DNA of 64,000 nt from Puccinia triticina (GCF_026914185.1 NC_070563.1:6159001-6223000), one strand, 5' to 3'; shown: positions 1-12,330, numbered from the stretch's first letter. Notes: generated by a model from the sequence alone, not told the origin. Translations and numbers: made by a program.

Positions 1-887
1 CCGAGATTAGCTTGTATAAGAAGATGGTCGACCGGATTATTCTTTCAGCAAATTACAGATATTGCATTTCTCATCATGACTGCTTACGACTTACTTCTAC
101 CTTGAAACCAGTCATGAAAAAGAGTGATGCCGAAAAATTCTTATGCGTATTGGTCAACCGAGGTATGCCCAAATTTGAACCTGCCGCTCTACCCGACTCG
201 TTCTCTATGATCTACTTGGGCAAGGACAGGTATCAGCGCATCTTATCATGATTTGTGTGATATAGGCTGGTTATCAAAATCCAGAACTGGCTGCTATTCC
301 CTCTCGATCCGATCAAAACTAGAATTGAAATCGTACATCGATGAAAACTACAACGAGGAAGACAGGCCACCGCAATGTGCTGCATGTAGAGAAATAGTCA
401 TGCGAGTTAAGTCATGAGGATTCCCTTTCCCATTTTCATCGTCCAAAGGCAGAGTAGATTGATTTTTATGCTTTCTATATTTGATGTTGTACCCTCGTTG
501 TGCCATATCTTGCACCATTTCTTTCGTCAAAAGGGGTTCAAATGTCCGAATTCGGAATGTCCGAAAGCAATGCATGTAATGTGTATAGTTAACCAAACGA
601 AACAAGCCCACGTATGTCCATCATGCAAAAGGTATAATTTTCTCATCACTCCGAAGACATCTGGAAGAAAGATCTCTAACCTGATTGCTTTATTCAGCCC
701 ATTCAATTACAACACTATGATAGGAGAAGATGCGCCGAAAGGAGCAAGTCGAGCTACTGTAGATGAAGGCGATGCGGAAAACACATCGACTCAAATCACG
801 ATCGAACGAAATGAAAGACGACGGAGTAAACGGTCTCGACTTCAATCAACCCAAGAGCTAGATGAGGAAGATGAAGATGACGGTTGA
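1..887 (+). CDS. NSE1: NSE1-type SMC5/6 complex subunit, 3' part (5' end outside window)
   Basis: The frame is open from the window edge, so the start lies upstream. I read exons at 1-229, 285-405 and 534-887. The second intron (406-533) and the 55-nt first intron both keep phase. A further 66-nt in-frame GT-AG stretch at 632-697 may also be an intron. The protein ends in a variant RING: CAAC, then CPNSEC, then an MHVMC segment, then CPSC, which is the C4HC3 spacing of the Nse1 RING-like domain. Upstream residues (SDAEKFLCVLVNRGMP, then a TGCYSLSIRSKLEL segment) fit the winged-helix part of Nse1. In the family this protein binds Nse3 and Nse4 in the nuclear SMC5/6 complex and acts in DNA repair. 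The tail after the RING is basic, then very acidic (DEEDEDDG). Family call is by motif recognition, not by alignment. Confidence 0.72.
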
Positions 888-1778
888 CCTAGAAGGCAGG
901 CTTTTCTTCGAGTCCAACTCCACCCACCCGGCAACCTGGCTGCGATCAAGAAAGCTTTTTTATCCCTTCGCACCGGTAATATTTTATTCGTCTAATAACC
1001 ACTTCATTTGTACCAGAAATTTCTGATTTGCTATGCCAACGCTGGCTCAACTTACGTTTTCTTGACGCTTATAACAGAAGATAATTCTTGACGCTTATAA
1101 TATGTGAGATTGATGAACCCTGCCGTTGAAGTATTTGGTTTGGGCTCTGTCTTGCCCCCCACAGTACCATTTGTTTTCGTTCATGTTACCAAGAAATCAT
1201 CGACTGGCCCCTTGCACACTTCTTAGACAGAATGATACTAAGCCAGGTAGCTTCAGGATTGCAGCCAGAACTATTGATGATGAATAAAGATGATGATCAG
1301 AATGACCAAAACAATAACCACATGAGGTCAAGAAAGCATCCCAATGTAACAGCAATGATAAAAACAAAAATAACAATCATAATCAAACCCAAAATGATGC
1401 CAAAAAAACGATGCTAATAAAGGTTGTATTGGTAATGAGATAGGGAGACTTGCTACCAGCGGGGTTCATGAAAGGAATCTACAAAACTTTGGGATTGACA
1501 AGACATGTTATCATAAAATATCAGAGCTACATCATTACGGTTTGGGTGATTCAGAGTGAACCCTACGAATAAAATGTTATGCATGTGTGGAGAATAAATA
1601 TGCTTGCTAATAGATTTAACTATAGGACATGAAGGATTGACAGCTGTGTTATATGCAATGAGACATAGATGCTATGAGTTGAGGAAAATAAAAAAATGAA
1701 ACTCTTCAACACGGATCTATTTGTATCTTGGATGAAATGGTAGTTGAGATAGAATTTTGTCCACTTCAACATTTGACT
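888..1778. other. Intergenic region between convergent NSE1 and mannanase 1
   Basis: The two genes converge here. I see only AT-rich 3'-flanking sequence and a short low-complexity ORF (Asn/Lys-rich, 1232-1417) with no support as a gene. Confidence 0.5.
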
Positions 1779-4775
1779 TCAATGATTTTGATTTGCATTC
1801 CATTCTGTATTGAGGAAAACAGACTGAGAAATACCTCCGGGAATCCCATCGGCGCTAATTGCGCGAACGGAGAACCAACCGCCAGAAAATGAGCCCTGAG
1901 GTTGTGGGATCGTTGGAAGAGGTGGACCCATAGGAAGCAGACGCCTGTAAATGTCTTGAGCAGCACCTATTGGATCGGAGAGGATCGAGGGCTGGGTCTG
2001 ATTAGAAAGCGGCTTTTGAGGGCCGTCATCTTTTTTTGCGAAATTGACGTTGATGGGGCAAGGTGCTGGCGATCCTGGTAGACACCACTTGGTGTCAATG
2101 TAACCTGCATGAGATTTTTCAGGCAAAGACTCAGGCAAAGTGATTGTGATTGGTTTTGTAGGGTCTGATGGGTCGAGTGGAACGAAGAGTTGGCCAGCTT
2201 CAACATTATCTTGCATGGCTTGCGAGATAAGATTAAAGTGCAAATTTTGAAGGACGGCCTGAGAAAAGAGATCATCAGTTGATAATATGGCACCTTCGAA
2301 ACAAACTCTAGGATCAGATATAAAAGTCTCCTTACACCAAAGATTTGGTATTGTTGCGCCCAAGCTGAGCCTCTCCATGACAGACCGGCATGCGTGCCAT
2401 TGGTAACAAGGAATGCTTCTGGGGGGCCAGGTACCGGTTTGGGTGGTGGCTCTAGCTCAAGGACGCGATAGCTGTTTGGTGACCACGGCGAAAAATAAAA
2501 ATCCTCAGTGAGCTGTCTACGAAGCGCTATTTTGTATAAAAAAAGTAGGAAAGATCTACCTAGCATCATATGTCATAGAGATGACGTCAGCCTCCTGAGT
2601 GTCGAATTTCTCTGAGGTTTGATTTCGAAATCCCGGAGCGTGGTAACTAAAGATGTTGTTACCTTCGCCGTGTGTAACAAATCCGCCATTTTCGGAATGT
2701 GGACGAAGTGACCAAACAAGGGCACCGGCGCAAGTAGCGTTTTTGTAAAAAGACTCATACACCTCAACTTTGTCATCTGTGTTTAAAGAAAATACGAATT
2801 AGACGGCTGACTGAAGTAGCAGTTTACTACAAACGCACAAAAGCCGTGTTCGCCGACGATGAAAGTTTTTCCGTGCGCCCGCACCTTTTCCTCCAGGCTG
2901 GTGTTTCATGTCATCGTCAGCTCATTTCGCAGCCATTTGAATAAACATAAGTAATCAGAATTATACCTCGGATAGGCCCGAAGATCGCCCGTACCATCTG
3001 CATGTTAGTTCACGTGAAGTCAGCTCTCTCTTCTTTCTATCAACAAAGTCATTAGCCTTGCTGAAGTCCAGTAGAACCGAGAGGCTTACAAAAATGATAA
3101 GAATACAAGTCTACATAAGGGCAATCCAACACTTCGTCTTCCCACGCCGCTGCTGGGTTCCGCGAGCTGCACAGAAAACGTGCCATGGGTTAGTGGCTTC
3201 TAGTTTTTCGGAACGACAATAATGTCCCGTTTAGATTGATTGACGTACTAGCTGCCATCCATTACCAAAGTCTTTGGAGCAAGTGACTTGATGTGCTTCG
3301 CGATTTCAATCGTCCACTACGTTTTGACCGTCAACACCGGTCAGATATAACTTAACCATTTCTTCATGTATTGAAAAAAGGGTTGGACTGACGTTTGCCG
3401 GGGCAGGTCGGTCGTCTAGAAACATGCAAGTTTGCCAGTTTGGGCGTCAGAGTGTGCACAAGAAATTTCTGGATATGTAGTAAAGAATTGGACGTACGAA
3501 TAGTTTGATTTTCCCTGCCCCAATTCATTTCATTTCCCGTCTCAAATGCCAAGATCGTCTGGTCATCTCCGATACGGATTCCATTGTATGTGTTGATGCG
3601 GTTGAGGAAGTAGGTAATTATTTGTTTATAGCCCACTATCATTTCGCGGTCGGTGAACCAATCCACTGCCCGTTGGGCATCCGTGTAGTTTTGGATATTG
3701 TACCTGTGTCTTATCAACTGTGAATTAAAACAAAAGCACTCAACAGCCTTGAAATATGGATAAAACAACGAGGAAATTTAAAAATACATCATTAAAATTC
3801 CCAACCCAGTTGGTGTCGACAGGCCCATAATCCTGATTGGCATGATAAGTTAGCCTCCAGAAGAAGTTTAATTTTGCTTAACCTATCAAGTACTTACTTG
3901 ATTAATAATGGGGATTATAACTCTGACACCATGCTGGCGCGATAGATGTAGCCTGTGAAAATGGATTACGGGAAGGATCCTTTCAGCATCAGAGAATGAG
4001 GATAAATTGACAATGGCGCTGGATCTCACGCTTTATCTATACTCCTCCAATTGGTTTCGTTGTATATCCAATCTGATTTTGATTAGGAAAATCAGTTTGT
4101 TAGCATTGCTTTGTCCGTCTGAAAAGATGGAGCTGATACGTAAGGTGAAAATCTTACCATTGGTGTAGCTATCCCACCCAAGAATGTGTGACGAGGACGG
4201 TGGCTGCTGGCCGTCTGAGAACATGTTGTTGGCCACATATAGCGTATATGTGCGGGTCACTGGGGTCCCAAATGCCGAAATCGTTTCTACATAGTCACGT
4301 ACTTGAAAATCTACACCTGTTTGGATACGGCATATTTTCAGCATCCAGTTATTTGGGAAGAAAAATCGACGACTGTTCCGCACCGCCTAACAGAGTGGGG
4401 CAACTTAAAGACAAGAAGGCATAATTAGTTCAACAAAATTCTTTAATTCAGCACACAATGGCAAGGTATTCCAAAGCACGCAAGGGAAAGAAGAGATTGA
4501 ATTCACTTGAAGCTCCTGAAGTCGAAAAGCTCGCCATTGAGGTAGAGATGTCCGTCCCCAAGTGCTGAGACGAATCCGTGCTTGGACCCGAGTGCCGAGA
4601 CAAAACCTGCCGGAGACGAGTGGGTGCCTGGCAGTCGTGAATTGACAAGGGTGCTGGTTGAAAAGGGCCCTACGGTGGTGTTAAAAGGAGTTTGTACATT
4701 GGCCATCGAGTCCACCGCCAATTGCAACAGGCAAAAAGCCCAAGATAGGTAGCCTGCTTTCGCTTTTAGTGCCAT
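1779..4775 (-). CDS. Secreted GH5-type mannan endo-1,4-beta-mannosidase, copy 1
   Basis: I read 15 exons: 4775-4507, 4403-4384, 4316-4158, 4072-4030, 3952-3898, 3832-3788, 3717-3498, 3415-3393, 3316-3249, 3166-3090, 2997-2967, 2897-2839, 2776-2560, 2471-2336, 2258-1779. They join in phase to about 633 residues. Residues 1-25 form a signal peptide (MALKAKAGYLSWAFCLLQLA). Fungal mannanase hallmarks follow: FDFRSFN, ISAFGTPVTRTYTL, WIYNETNWR, IIPIINQDYG, then AFETGNEMNW with the likely acid/base Glu and FIVGEHGF with the likely nucleophile Glu. The C-terminal part (PPPKPVPGPPEAFLV onward) is a beta-rich accessory region. The enzyme should cleave beta-mannan outside the cell. Exons of 20 and 23 nt are unusually small; both are conserved in copy 2 at 41-44 kb. 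Substrate is inferred from the family. Confidence 0.85.
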
Positions 4776-5670
4776 CCTTGCAAATGAGTGCCTCGGATTT
4801 GGAAGATAGTGTTTGTTAAAGGACGGTGTCCAAAAGAGAAGGCAGGGATGTGCTTGGTATTTATTCACATTGATCAGTGGAGGGCAATCAACAAGCGGAC
4901 TGATTGCTCAAGGCGTCAGGGTGAAGGGGCAAGTTGTTCCAAAGTGTGCTTCATGGAGCTCAGGGACAATACCTGGTATAACCGAGTGGATAGGATTGCA
5001 CTATGACTCTCATACTGAAAACGAAACTTCCCAAAGCAGACATCGATGCCAAACCCCGCGGATGACGGGTTCGACTTGACATAATCTCCCTGGAGCTGAC
5101 AGGTTTTGAGTTCGATGGAATGTTTCATTTGAGTCGAAGCAATAGGAAGCAATTCTTTGCCGACCTCGGTGGCATCCTTCGTGCTGAAGAAGTTACAGCG
5201 AGCCTCAGTTAAAGCTGTTACCCAAACCCCGCGCCTCGGGTGTTTTCATGGGTGATAACACCCGGGTGTCGGTCCAGTGGACTCCACGGGATTGTCTGGA
5301 AACACCCCCATACCCGGATGGTTGTCACATGGGGGGAGGGGGAGACGAGCTCGAGCTCGATTTTTGAGGCTCAGGCCTGATGAGGCTTGCATTTAGACAT
5401 CCATTTGTTGTCGACCGCCCGGGTCGGTGCGTCAATATTAGTGCCAAATTCTGCTGTTTAGACGTTTAAGCTTGTCGGTGTGGCTATGTATGTATCTCCA
5501 GCAACTTCACTGACGGCTTGGATGGTCGGATCCGGCGTGGCTGGCCTGCGGCCCTACAGGTGGGTTGCGGTAGTTTTTTATAGAGCAAAGAGAATAAGAT
5601 TATCGGTAGAGAATATTCAAGGTAGAAATACAAAGTATTTATAGTAGGTACAAAGGGGAGGATGAATCCA
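4776..5670. other. Upstream region of mannanase 1
   Basis: This stretch holds the promoter side of mannanase 1 and no convincing gene. A short hairpin with CGGGTGTT and AACACCCG arms lies at about 5236-5265. No clear TATA box was seen. Confidence 0.4.
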
Positions 5671-5800
5671 GCCTAACACTTTTCTGCCGCGAACCACAAA
5701 AAACACCACCCCACGCGCCGAAAATTCCACAAATCACCACCCCCTCCCCCCAATAATCAGAAAAGCTCTCTTCCCTTCCCCCCTTCCTTCCGGGCAGCTC

Positions 5801-7087
5801 ATGCTTCCCGCCCACCGCCCCCCCGACCCACCTCGAGGCGCGCCAAACGCAGGCGACTCGGAGATGATGGACGACCTGGAGGTCCGACTTCCGCCCCGCC
5901 CGGTCACTCAACCCCCCGCATCCAGCCTTCACATCCTGCTCACCAAGGCACTTGGCGAACGCGACGCGAATGGCGCGGTTTTGTTGGACGCGAAATTCGT
6001 GGACCTATTGCTGGAACTCTCGACGAACAACGAGAGGATGATTCACCGCCTCGAGGCCACCATCGATCAGCTCAACGCCAAGATGGATGCCAAGGTTGAT
6101 CCGATCATCGAACGCATGGCGGCGTTCGAGAAACTCTTGAAGAGCGGGCCCAAACCCGGGACAAGCTTAGGAAAGTCCTTCGCGTCTGCCGCGTCGACCA
6201 ATCTTGATGGTTCTATCCACGCGCCGCCGACGCTTGCTGGTCTGATCGCCGCGCCAACGACGCGTCCCCCACCCAAACAAGTTCTGGCATCGCTGAAACC
6301 GAAGCGGGTCATCATCCACTCCAACCCGGCGAATACAACCTTGAAAGATGTACCCAGCGCCTATTTGGTTCAGAAGACGAACGAGACCCTCCTCGGTCTT
6401 GAAGCACGAGTTGATGGGGAGGCTGTCGCGGTCCGAGGAGTCAGCATGCTCCCATCCGGTGACGTTTCATTTTACACGAAGAACAAGTCTCACCAGAAGT
6501 GGCTCATGGACAACAAACACGTGTGGTCCAAAGCAGTTCACCCCGATCTTGAGGCAACTCCTAGCACGTATTCGATCATGGCGCACGGAGTTCCTAAGTC
6601 CTTTGACATCAGCAAGCCTGTTAACCTCGCCTTGCTGGCCTCCGAAAACAATTTCCAGGCGACCGACTTAGCCCGCGTCCGCTGGATGGGATCGAACGAG
6701 CCGTCGGCCAAGAAGGCCGGCTCCTTGGTGTTGGCTTTCACCAACAAGGATTTGGCTCGCCGACTTCAAAATTCAGGGATCTTCCTGAACTACGACTACC
6801 ATCGAACCGAGTGTTTCAAGCCGAGGCCCCCTCAATGCTTCAAATGCCTGAGAATGGGACACTTCGGTAAATGGTGTCGTGAGCCGGCGCGATGCGCTAA
6901 ATGCGCGTGTAGCCACCCGACAAATGAATGCCCAGAAGGCATCGGCGGCGTCAAGACTTGCATCCTCTGCCAAGAAGGCATCAAGAACAAGCTAGAAGGC
7001 ATCACCAACGCCGACCACACCCCTTTCAACATGGCCTGCCCCTTCAAGAAGGCCTGGTTCGACAAAAAACGCCCCCCCTCTCAATGA
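5801..7087 (+). CDS. LINE ORF1, CCHC zinc-knuckle nucleic-acid-binding protein
   Basis: This is a single 428-codon ORF from an ATG at 5801 to a TGA at 7085-7087. It begins with a proline-rich, acidic N-terminus. A predicted coiled-coil-like stretch follows at about residues 60-110 (NNERMIHRLEATIDQLNAKM). The central part resembles the RNA-binding region of LINE ORF1 proteins. Near the end are cysteine knuckles CFKCLRMGHFGKWC and CAKCACSHPTNEC, then CILC with a distal HTPFNMAC. In the family ORF1p binds element RNA and acts as a chaperone in the ribonucleoprotein particle. The stop overlaps an ATG (ATGA at 7084-7087), but that ATG is not in the ORF2 frame. The ORF appears intact. Confidence 0.85.
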   Translation: MLPAHRPPDPPRGAPNAGDSEMMDDLEVRLPPRPVTQPPASSLHILLTKALGERDANGAVLLDAKFVDLLLELSTNNERMIHRLEATIDQLNAKMDAKVDPIIERMAAFEKLLKSGPKPGTSLGKSFASAASTNLDGSIHAPPTLAGLIAAPTTRPPPKQVLASLKPKRVIIHSNPANTTLKDVPSAYLVQKTNETLLGLEARVDGEAVAVRGVSMLPSGDVSFYTKNKSHQKWLMDNKHVWSKAVHPDLEATPSTYSIMAHGVPKSFDISKPVNLALLASENNFQATDLARVRWMGSNEPSAKKAGSLVLAFTNKDLARRLQNSGIFLNYDYHRTECFKPRPPQCFKCLRMGHFGKWCREPARCAKCACSHPTNECPEGIGGVKTCILCQEGIKNKLEGITNADHTPFNMACPFKKAWFDKKRPPSQ

Positions 7088-7133
7088 TCGGTACAACCTC
7101 CGGAACCCCCGATCGTCATCCTCCCCAAAATGA

Positions 7134-10100
7134 ACCACCTCTCAACCCTGCCCCCCTCCGGCCGATTTCCTTGATCCCCTTCGTCAAGACACCTTGGCGG
7201 CAACCTCTTTCCTTCACCCTGATGCTGACTCATTTTCTTTTTTACAGTTAAATTGCCACGTCGCGAAAGCTGTCACGCTAAGTCTTCTCAATTCCTCCTC
7301 TTCTTTTGATTTCCTCCTCATCCAAGAACCCTGGGTTAACCCGATTGATCTTTGCCCCCCGCAGCATTTGGCTTGGCGCTTGTTTGTAGCTTATGAGCAT
7401 ACTCCGACATGCTGGCGGGAGCGGCATAAGGCTGTTATTTACGTTCGGCGATCAGTTCCATCAGAGGCCATTAGGCTACTGGAGGGTGGATCACAGAACA
7501 TGATTGGACTGGAAGTGACCCAATCCGGGAAAGTTTTCCGACTTCTTAATATTTACAATCCCCCGTCTTCATTCTCCTCAGTAGGGGAACTGCAAAATTG
7601 GCTGACATTGCACTACTCCAGGCAACACGCGACAATCATTGCGATGGATGCAAATCTGCACCATCGGCACTGGAACCCCCCTGGAATTCGGAAGGTCGAA
7701 CCGGAAGCAAGGCACCTGCTAAGTTATCTTTCAGCTTTTGGTTTTCGTTTGGCTTCACCTAAACATGTACCAACCTTCTTTTCGACAAAAGGAAGGGGAT
7801 CAATAATCGATCTGACCTGGGCGAATTTCTTAGGCGCGAAGCTGGTCAGAGCAGTGTCAGTCTCGAGCGAGAATTTTGGTTCGGATCATCAGGCCCTCCA
7901 CGCTCTCCTCTCGGTCAAAAAGCCCACCCCGCCTTTTTGTTGGTGCCCCCCCAGATGGGCGGAACTTGATGGCAATAAACTTAAATCTATATCTGCTAAG
8001 TTATCTGCTTTGAACCCCCCAGCAAGTGATGTGCCGGATGGGCAGGCCGAACAGCTGACGACCTTCCTCAAATCTGTGCAGGAGACGTTGGGTAGACGAG
8101 TACGAGCCGACAGGACCAAGACCAAAAATTGGTGGTGCAGTAAGACGCTGGACCCCGTCTTGCGTACCCGGAACAGCGACCGAAGGTGGATGCTCATAGC
8201 TAAGTCGCCCGAGTCCATTGAATGTTACCGTCAATGGAACAACTACTTCCTTTCCCTCGTGAACTCCCTTAAACAACGCAGTTGGTGGAGGTTACTGGAG
8301 GACCCTTCAGAGGGCGACCTCTATCGGGTCCTCCGTTTCTCCGCAAAGTCGGCAGGAGGAGAAGTCCTCCCACTCAAAGGCCCAGGAGGCTTGGTTGTTC
8401 ATGAGAAATCACAACAGGCTAAGTTACTTTTTGATGGCACTTCAGTTTCACAAGTACCCATAGACATCTCGGATACTCAGTTTGATTTATCTTGCAGGTT
8501 CGTTAGCTACCCCCCAGTGACTACGAAGGAGGTTCTATCGGCGATCCGGCGAATCAGACCCAAGAAGGCTCCGGGAATAGATGGATTGGCGAATGAGCTT
8601 CTTAAGTCCCTTTCTGAACCCCTATCAGTAAAGCTGGCCGATTTGTACAATGACATTCTAATCAAGAGCAAATATCCGCGTTCCTGGAAGATTGCGGTCA
8701 CCGCCATCATCCGGAAGCAGGGGAAGCCCGACTATACAAACCCCGCAGCTTATCGTCCGATTGCGCTACTGGGTTCCATGAGCAAGCTATTCGAGCTTAT
8801 CCTGGCCAGAAGACTCACGGCATGGGCTGAAGGTGCAGGCGTGTTGGCCGATGGACATTTTGGTGGCAGAAAGGGATCTGGCACAGAAGACGCTTTATTT
8901 GCTTTGGAACATTGGGTTAAGAATAAGTGGAGGGAGGGAAAGGTGGTTGCCGCACTGTTTCTTGACGTGAAGTTGGCGTACCCCTCTGTCCACCCCTCCA
9001 GACTCATCCACTACCTTTTCCAGCTGAGATGCCCGACTTACCTTGTGCTGATCATCGCAGACTTCTTGAAAGACAGGTCGACAACAATCAGACTCGATGA
9101 CTTTGTGTCCGAAGCGTTCCCTATTGAAATTGGCCTCCCCCAAGGATCTCCCCTCTCGGTAATCCTGTATATTCTATACAACAACTCCTTGCTGAACAAA
9201 ACATTCTCTAATTCTTCAGACACAGTGTCAATAGGCTACGTGGACGATGTTGTCCATCTTGTCGCGGCAAACACGGCGGATTCAGCAAGGGCGTCGTTGA
9301 TTGAGGAGGGTCACCGCTCCCTGAAGTGGGGCGTGACCCATGGTGCAATTTTTGATCAGGCCAAGGCCCAGTTTCTTTGGTTAACCAAGAAAAAGATAGC
9401 TGCTGATGTTTTGTTCCCTTTTGGCAGTCAGACCCTCAAACCGGCAAGCGAGGTGAAGTGGCTAGGAGTTTGGCTCGATAGCAAACTCCTGTTCAATCGG
9501 AATTTCAAGGCCTTGGAGGAAAAGGCCCACAGAACAATAAACCAGCTGAGGATCTTTGGCAACTCTCGCTGGGGCACTAAAGAAGCGGACAGGGTTAAGC
9601 TGATTTGATGTGTTCTCTTCCCTAGGATTTTGTATGGGGCTTCTCTCTGGGCGACCATTCCTAACAAAGGCAAGGTTACAGCATTGGCACACAAGATCAA
9701 CCGACTAGCGGGTATCTTCACCCTTGGTGTTTTCAAGTCAACCTCAAACAAATTCATTCAAGATCGATCGGCTGTACCGGACTTCGCTAATGAAATTTCA
9801 AAGACCTGTTTTGCCTTCTTTTTCAGGAAATGCATTACACTGAAAGCAAACAACATTGTGCGCTCCTTTGTTTTACGTAGCAGATCCGATCCTGCGACAC
9901 GCCTTGCAGACTCGGCAAGAGTGGGTCTGGCGTCTGACTTGGTGGAAGAGGCGATGGGGATGGACCCGGAGATGGTCCATCTTTACTTTGATTTCGGCTC
10001 CTTGGTTCCGAGAACGCTGGAATTCATGAATCTGGAAGCTTCCAAGGAGGAAGCAATTACCGCGGTTAAGTCCCTTGTTTCTATGTATCAGTTTGACCCG

Positions 10101-10925
10101 ACAAGATTGCTAGTTTTCAGTGACGGGTCGTTCCACCCTGAGAAGGGAGGTGCGGGGGCGGCTGTTTGCCCGGCCAAAAATGCATTTAGCTCATTTGCAT
10201 TAGGAGGCAACAGGCTTGTGTCTAACCACGAAAGCGAGGTGGCAGGTGTCCTGGCGGCTCTGGGATTGGCTAAAATGATCGTGGATTCATCGGTCCTTCA
10301 CCTATTGATCTTCGTGGACAACCAAGGTGTACTCATAAGAACCGGCGACTTGGGAGCCCCTAAACCAGGTCAATGGCTTTTTGAGCAAATATGGTTGGCA
10401 TTGTCAGAGCTGCCAGGGCATTTGAAAATCACTTTTGTGTGGTGCCCCGGTCACAGGGACATCTTGGGTAACGAACTCGCGGATGAACTTGCTAAGGATG
10501 CATTGGAGTCCCCCTCCACACAGAATCTAGCCGTCAAGGGAAATTTCAAAAAAGTGCATTGGACTGCAACAGCAGGCCTCTCTCCCAAACCCGCAGTCTC
10601 GTTGGGTCTACATATTGCCATTAGTTCTTTGATAAATCAGTTGGCTTCTGGTCATAACGCACTGAAAAGCCATCTTTTTAAAATTTGCAGGTCATTCGAT
10701 CCACTCTGCCCCAATTGTGGAGCAAGAGAAACAAGTTTCCACCTTATGAACTTCTGCCCGAGTGCTCGAGTTCAGAGGAGGGCATTGCGAAGGCACCTGC
10801 GGCTCTTACGAATCCGTTTCAGAGCGGATAGACTCGACTTGGTTCTTGGCAATCAAAGAGCTGAGGTGGCATTGGCAAAATTCCTCATCGACTCCAACCG
10901 ATTCTCTGAACAACTCCCTCATTGA
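7134..10925 (+). pseudogene. LINE ORF2: endonuclease, reverse transcriptase, RNase H, broken by one stop
   Basis: The frame opens after a TGA at 7131-7133 and runs 1264 codons to 10925, with one internal TGA at 9606-9608. No ATG lies near the start, so ORF2 may need reinitiation or frameshifting, or an upstream change has occurred. Visible domains: AP-type endonuclease (LNCHVAK, IQEPWV, then GSDH near 7885); reverse transcriptase with GIDGLANELLK, YRPIALL, GLPQGSPLS and the catalytic YVDD at about 9239; RNase H with SDGSFHP, an HESEV segment, FVDNQG and GHRDILGNELADELAKD; then a terminal CPNC...H...C knuckle. The stop falls between RT and RNase H in otherwise unbroken frame, so the decay is recent or the stop is a single lesion. 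Confidence 0.85.
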
Positions 10926-11138
10926 TTCAACCTCCCTGGTTTCCCAGACACAACCCCCTCTCTTTCAATTCTCCTTTCCCCTTCTCTTCTGTTATCTCGT
11001 TTACATCAATATCCACCCCCACCTCTCATAACACTAGCAATCCTGTAGTTGTGTTTGTCATAAGTATTGTGTACACCCCATTTCACGTAGATGTTACCTA
11101 GATTCATAGTGTGCAATGCCATAGGCCAAATTTCACTT

Positions 11139-11163
11139 AAAAAAAAAAAAAAAAAAAAAAAAA
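11139..11163 (+). repeat. A tract at the LINE 3' end
   Basis: A run of 25 A residues follows the LINE 3' untranslated region by about 210 nt after the ORF2 stop, as expected of a poly(A)-primed insertion. Confidence 0.7.
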
Positions 11164-11299
11164 GCCTAAACAATTCTCCTTTTGGAGACATCCCCATGGT
11201 TATCGGACTGAAAAAAAAAAAAGTATTTACATACTAGATTAAGTACGTCTGCTGAATATCCCAGGTGCCCAAACTCCCACCCAGCCGTGGGCGGACCTC

Positions 11300-11880
11300 A
11301 TCCAGTATGACCGATGCAAATCGCCGGCGCTTGTATTGGTCATACTGGCACGGACCAGTCATTGAGGAGGGGGGGAAGTACCCCTTATGCCCCCCTGCTC
11401 AATGACCGGAACGAAAAGTCCATCAAGGGGATTAGTTTTTTCTCCTCTTGATGACCGGTTGGGGCCGGCCATCGAAGACATCGTGAGTTGTTCTTGAAGG
11501 CCAGATGCCAGGTCGTTGAAGGCAGTGTGCACCCGTGACAATGACCGGCCAGTACCTTTAATCCGGTCTTTAAGAGCAGGTTACAAACTCCCTTCGATGA
11601 CCGGAACAGACGGGCCATCGAGGGGAGTGTGTACCTCCTCTTGATGGCTGGCTATTGAGTAGAGTGCGTTGCTCTCAATGACTTGTACAAACGCCGGCCA
11701 TTGAGAGGGCATTTTGCACTCCTCTTGATGGCCAGATGTACAAGAAATTAGACGGTACACACCCAACATCAAGAGGTCAGCCTTGATGACCGGTACGGAC
11801 CAGCTACCCGGCCATCAAGCAATATGTGAGGAGTACTTCTTCCCCTCAATAACCGGTCCGTTCCAGCAGTTAAACTGTGT
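11300..11880. repeat. Degenerate array based on ATGACCGG / GGCCATC(A/G)AG units
   Basis: The words TGATGACCGG and GGCCATCAAG, or close variants, recur about every 40-70 nt in both orientations through this stretch. ORFs here only mirror the repeat. The same words recur inside the 36.8-40.0 kb CACTA-like element (about 37.08-38.1 kb), so this may be the remains of a related element. I did not find terminal repeats around it. Confidence 0.6.
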
Positions 11881-12235
11881 TCCCGCTTGCCAGGGAGACT
11901 ACTGCCGATGGGCAGCCGGTGATGATGCCTTGCCAACGGCAGCATGCGCTCATCCAATTATGTACCTACCTGTGTTTTTTTAGTTGTACATAATTTTTAG
12001 CCCTTTGTGCAAATCAACAACCATATTCATTTATGATTGTTTAGGCTACATTCAGGTTCGCGGTACAAAGTGTCATAGCGTACAAGCACGATTGAGCATT
12101 ATGTAATATCATGTTAGGTAATATTACATGGTAGTATGGGGTAATCCCAATAGTGGATTACACCGTGCTACAACAGTTTTTGCTTCCTCTCCATGAGCCA
12201 TTTGGGGGCTAGCAATTTGCAGTTGATCTCCTGGC
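11881..12235. other. Gene-free AT-rich stretch
   Basis: This stretch contains several TAATATTACATGG-like words near 12100-12135 and no ORF of note. I see nothing assignable. Confidence 0.4.
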
Positions 12236-12330
12236 AGCGGCGCAGTGCGCGCCCAAGCGGGCGCCGATCCAAAATTAACCAGATTTTGGTGAGCGCGCTG
12301 AGGCGCGCACTGGCGCCGACAACCGGATCA
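12236..12330. repeat. GC-rich imperfect inverted repeat
   Basis: Two arms rich in GCGC (around GGCGCAGTGCGCGCC and GCGCGCACTGGCGCC) face each other across an AT-rich loop. It could be a small MITE or a fold-back; no flanking duplication was seen. Confidence 0.5.

Larger units (their letters stand above)
5671..11169 (+). mobile_element. Near-complete non-LTR (LINE) retrotransposon, Tad1/I-like layout
   Basis: Two ORFs in LINE order (CCHC protein, then endonuclease-RT-RNase H) are followed by a 3' untranslated region and a 25-nt A tract at 11139-11163. GCCTAA occurs at 5671-5676 and directly after the A tract at 11164-11169, a possible 6-bp target site duplication. If that is right, the inserted element spans 5677-11163, about 5.5 kb. 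The boundaries are tentative because 6 bp can match by chance. A fungal Tad1-type clade is likely given the RNase H domain, but clade assignment needs a tree. Confidence 0.82.

Noticed and set aside
414..611. NSE1 exon 3 extended upstream through the 414-533 open frame
   Set aside because: The stretch reads as intron (GTTAAG donor, AAAAG acceptor) and breaks the metal-ligand spacing if translated.
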